From Bacillota bacterium (GTDB lineage: Bacteria > Bacillota > Clostridia > Peptostreptococcales > Anaerovoracaceae): a stretch of DNA of 5,711 nucleotides. The stretch covers positions 1 to 5,711 of the forward strand of contig JAGBGL010000023.1 of the NCBI GenBank assembly GCA_017936025.1. Reading direction: 5' to 3'. The notes below the pieces were generated by a model that made no database searches, was not told the DNA's origin, and was given only the letters and a program-made list of their open reading frames with translations. Position numbers and translations under genes: made by a program. Below are positions 4,425 through 5,711 of the stretch, piece by piece (position 1 is the stretch's first letter; each line of letters begins with the position of its first letter).

Positions 4425-5711
4425 TTAGCTTTCTTTTCTTCTGAAGAATACTGCTCCTGCCATGGATACTGCAGCCAGCAGAGCCATCATAGCAAACAGT
4501 CCCATCACGGAACCATCACCTGTCTGCACTGCTTTTTCTACAGGTTTTTCCAGATCGTTGATGATTTTAACTTCAGGCACCATGCCTTCGTCTTCAATAT
4601 TGATCATGCCGTTTTCAATAGTCACAGTCTTGATACCGAAATCTCCGGACTTGATAGGGTTTCCATAGAGGTCAGTTTCTGCAACATAGTAAGTCTTTCC
4701 GTAATCCAGATCATCGATGATGATGGAAGCTTCTGAGCCGCCCTTCATCTCGATCACATGAACGCCGTGCTTTGACATTTCTGTCAGTGCTTCATCTGTG
4801 AAAAGTGCTACATAGAATCTGGAATCACTGTTATGCACTGCACCTTCCATTGTCACTGTCTTTGTGATCTTTACTTTTCCGCCAACATAAGAGTTATTGA
4901 ACACAATGCCGCTTTCAGGATACTGAACATCAGCCTGCATCTGACCTTTACCGTCATCAGTAACAATAACGATCACTTCGTAAACTGTGCCGTCATAAGT
5001 TACTCCCGGCAGGTCGCCCTCTTTTTCATATACTGTGAACAGGTATTCTCCCTCGTCACATAATTCCAGACTGTCGAAACTGAAAGTTCCGTCATCGTTG
5101 TTTACAGCTTCATCAATAACATTTCCGTCTCTGTCTGTTAACACAAACTCGAATTCACCTTCCAGCAGATCTCTGCCTTCCAGGAACTTAGTTCCCTCAA
5201 GATCAACCAGAACCGGTTTTGCATTGTAACAGTTATCAAATGTCACATCTTCAGGATATGCAGCTTCTGCTACCAGCTGTCCCCATTTATTATCTGTAAT
5301 TGTTACTTTTACGATAACTTCCATCGCATCGTATGTGATGCCGTCGATTTCTTTACCGGCGTTCTTTTCTTTGATCATGTAGTAGTATTCGCCCGCTTCG
5401 CTGTATGTGTCAGCTGCGAAAACAACTTTTCCGTCCGCATCATTTACAGCAGTCACAACTGCCGCATCCGGAACAGGCACACCGTTTTCATCGCAGAGAA
5501 CTTTAGTGAATTCAAACATTCCTGCTTCCAGTTCCTTATTACCTGTCAGATTCTTGTTTACCTGCAGTGCCAGCTCAGTATCTTTTGCTGTATATTCATT
5601 TACAAAAGCAATTCTTTCTTCATTTTCAAAGATGACTTCTGCTGTAACTGCTCCGTTTTTATATCCAACTTTCACCTGGAAGCTGATTTTGTCCTTGGAA
5701 TAAGTGATACC
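4425..5711 (-). CDS. Sortase-anchored pilin-like surface protein (isopeptide domains), N-terminus outside window
   Basis: The frame is open to the window edge, so this is the last 428 residues of a longer protein; the GTG at 5675 is only an internal valine. The visible part has the tail of one FctA/Spy0128-type pilin isopeptide domain (to about residue 40, with FVNEY), two full copies (about 43-163 and 167-275) and a Cna-B-like domain (about 279-388). Each pilin domain ends in FxNxY (FVNEY, FDNCY, FNNSY); these Asn (38, 160, 273) and upstream Lys (53 in VNKNLTG, 175 in EGTKFLEG) are the expected bond partners, with Glu115 and Glu229 as likely catalysts. In the last domain Lys284, Glu345 and Asn385 are candidates. 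The C terminus is a cell-wall sorting signal: AVQTGD (394-399), a hydrophobic stretch, and the tail FRRKES. The motif lacks the Leu-Pro of classical LPxTG. Role: extracellular adhesin or pilus subunit, covalently attached by a sortase. No sortase gene is in the window. Confidence 0.88.
   Translation of the reverse strand, partial: GITYSKDKISFQVKVGYKNGAVTAEVIFENEERIAFVNEYTAKDTELALQVNKNLTGNKELEAGMFEFTKVLCDENGVPVPDAAVVTAVNDADGKVVFAADTYSEAGEYYYMIKEKNAGKEIDGITYDAMEVIVKVTITDNKWGQLVAEAAYPEDVTFDNCYNAKPVLVDLEGTKFLEGRDLLEGEFEFVLTDRDGNVIDEAVNNDDGTFSFDSLELCDEGEYLFTVYEKEGDLPGVTYDGTVYEVIVIVTDDGKGQMQADVQYPESGIVFNNSYVGGKVKITKTVTMEGAVHNSDSRFYVALFTDEALTEMSKHGVHVIEMKGGSEASIIIDDLDYGKTYYVAETDLYGNPIKSGDFGIKTVTIENGMINIEDEGMVPEVKIINDLEKPVEKAVQTGDGSVMGLFAMMALLAAVSMAGAVFFRRKES

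Overview
The window looks like chromosomal DNA of an anaerobic Gram-positive bacterium of the class Clostridia. Three things point there: purine-rich AGGAGG-type ribosome sites, butyrate/crotonate-type CoA enzymes closest to clostridial Crt, Hbd and propionate CoA-transferase, and a sortase-anchored pilin-like surface protein. I cannot name the genus; a gut or oral butyrate-type fermenter would fit.

Layout. The left end holds a minus-strand operon, transcribed right to left: a crotonase (656-1432), then a fused class I CoA-transferase (645 to beyond base 1), 10 bp apart, with the second ribosome site overlapping the first stop codon. A near-consensus sigma-A promoter (1505-1533) drives it. 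Upstream of that promoter, 1584-1749 holds an array of inverted-repeat units of form GTAACC-N21-GGTTRC, flanked on the far side by a strong terminator (1799-1829). That terminator belongs to the next minus-strand gene, a GntP-family permease (1841-3151). A 291-bp AT-rich region separates the permease from the divergently transcribed hbd (3443-4291, plus strand). It holds a near-consensus permease promoter, a nested inverted repeat that looks like an operator, and a weaker hbd promoter. Between hbd and the convergent surface-protein gene lie a bidirectional terminator and a second long hairpin. The right end (4425-5711) is the C-terminal part of a cell-wall-anchored protein built of isopeptide-type pilin domains; its N terminus lies outside the window.

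How the genes may work together (inference). Hbd interconverts acetoacetyl-CoA and 3-hydroxybutyryl-CoA, the crotonase interconverts 3-hydroxybutyryl-CoA and crotonyl-CoA, and the CoA-transferase exchanges CoA between short-chain acids. The permease family carries small (hydroxy)carboxylates such as gluconate and, in some members, 3-hydroxybutyrate. Together they could form a module for uptake, activation and conversion of a C4 hydroxy or unsaturated acid, or part of a split butyrate pathway. The Hbd here lacks the acidic residue expected in an NAD-binding Rossmann fold and has arginines in its place, which suggests NADP(H) use. The surface protein is probably unrelated to this metabolism.

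The least explained elements are the GTAACC/GGTTAC array at 1584-1749 and the nested AATTGT/ACAATT operator at 3270-3296. No defence system, CRISPR array, transposase or RNA gene was seen.
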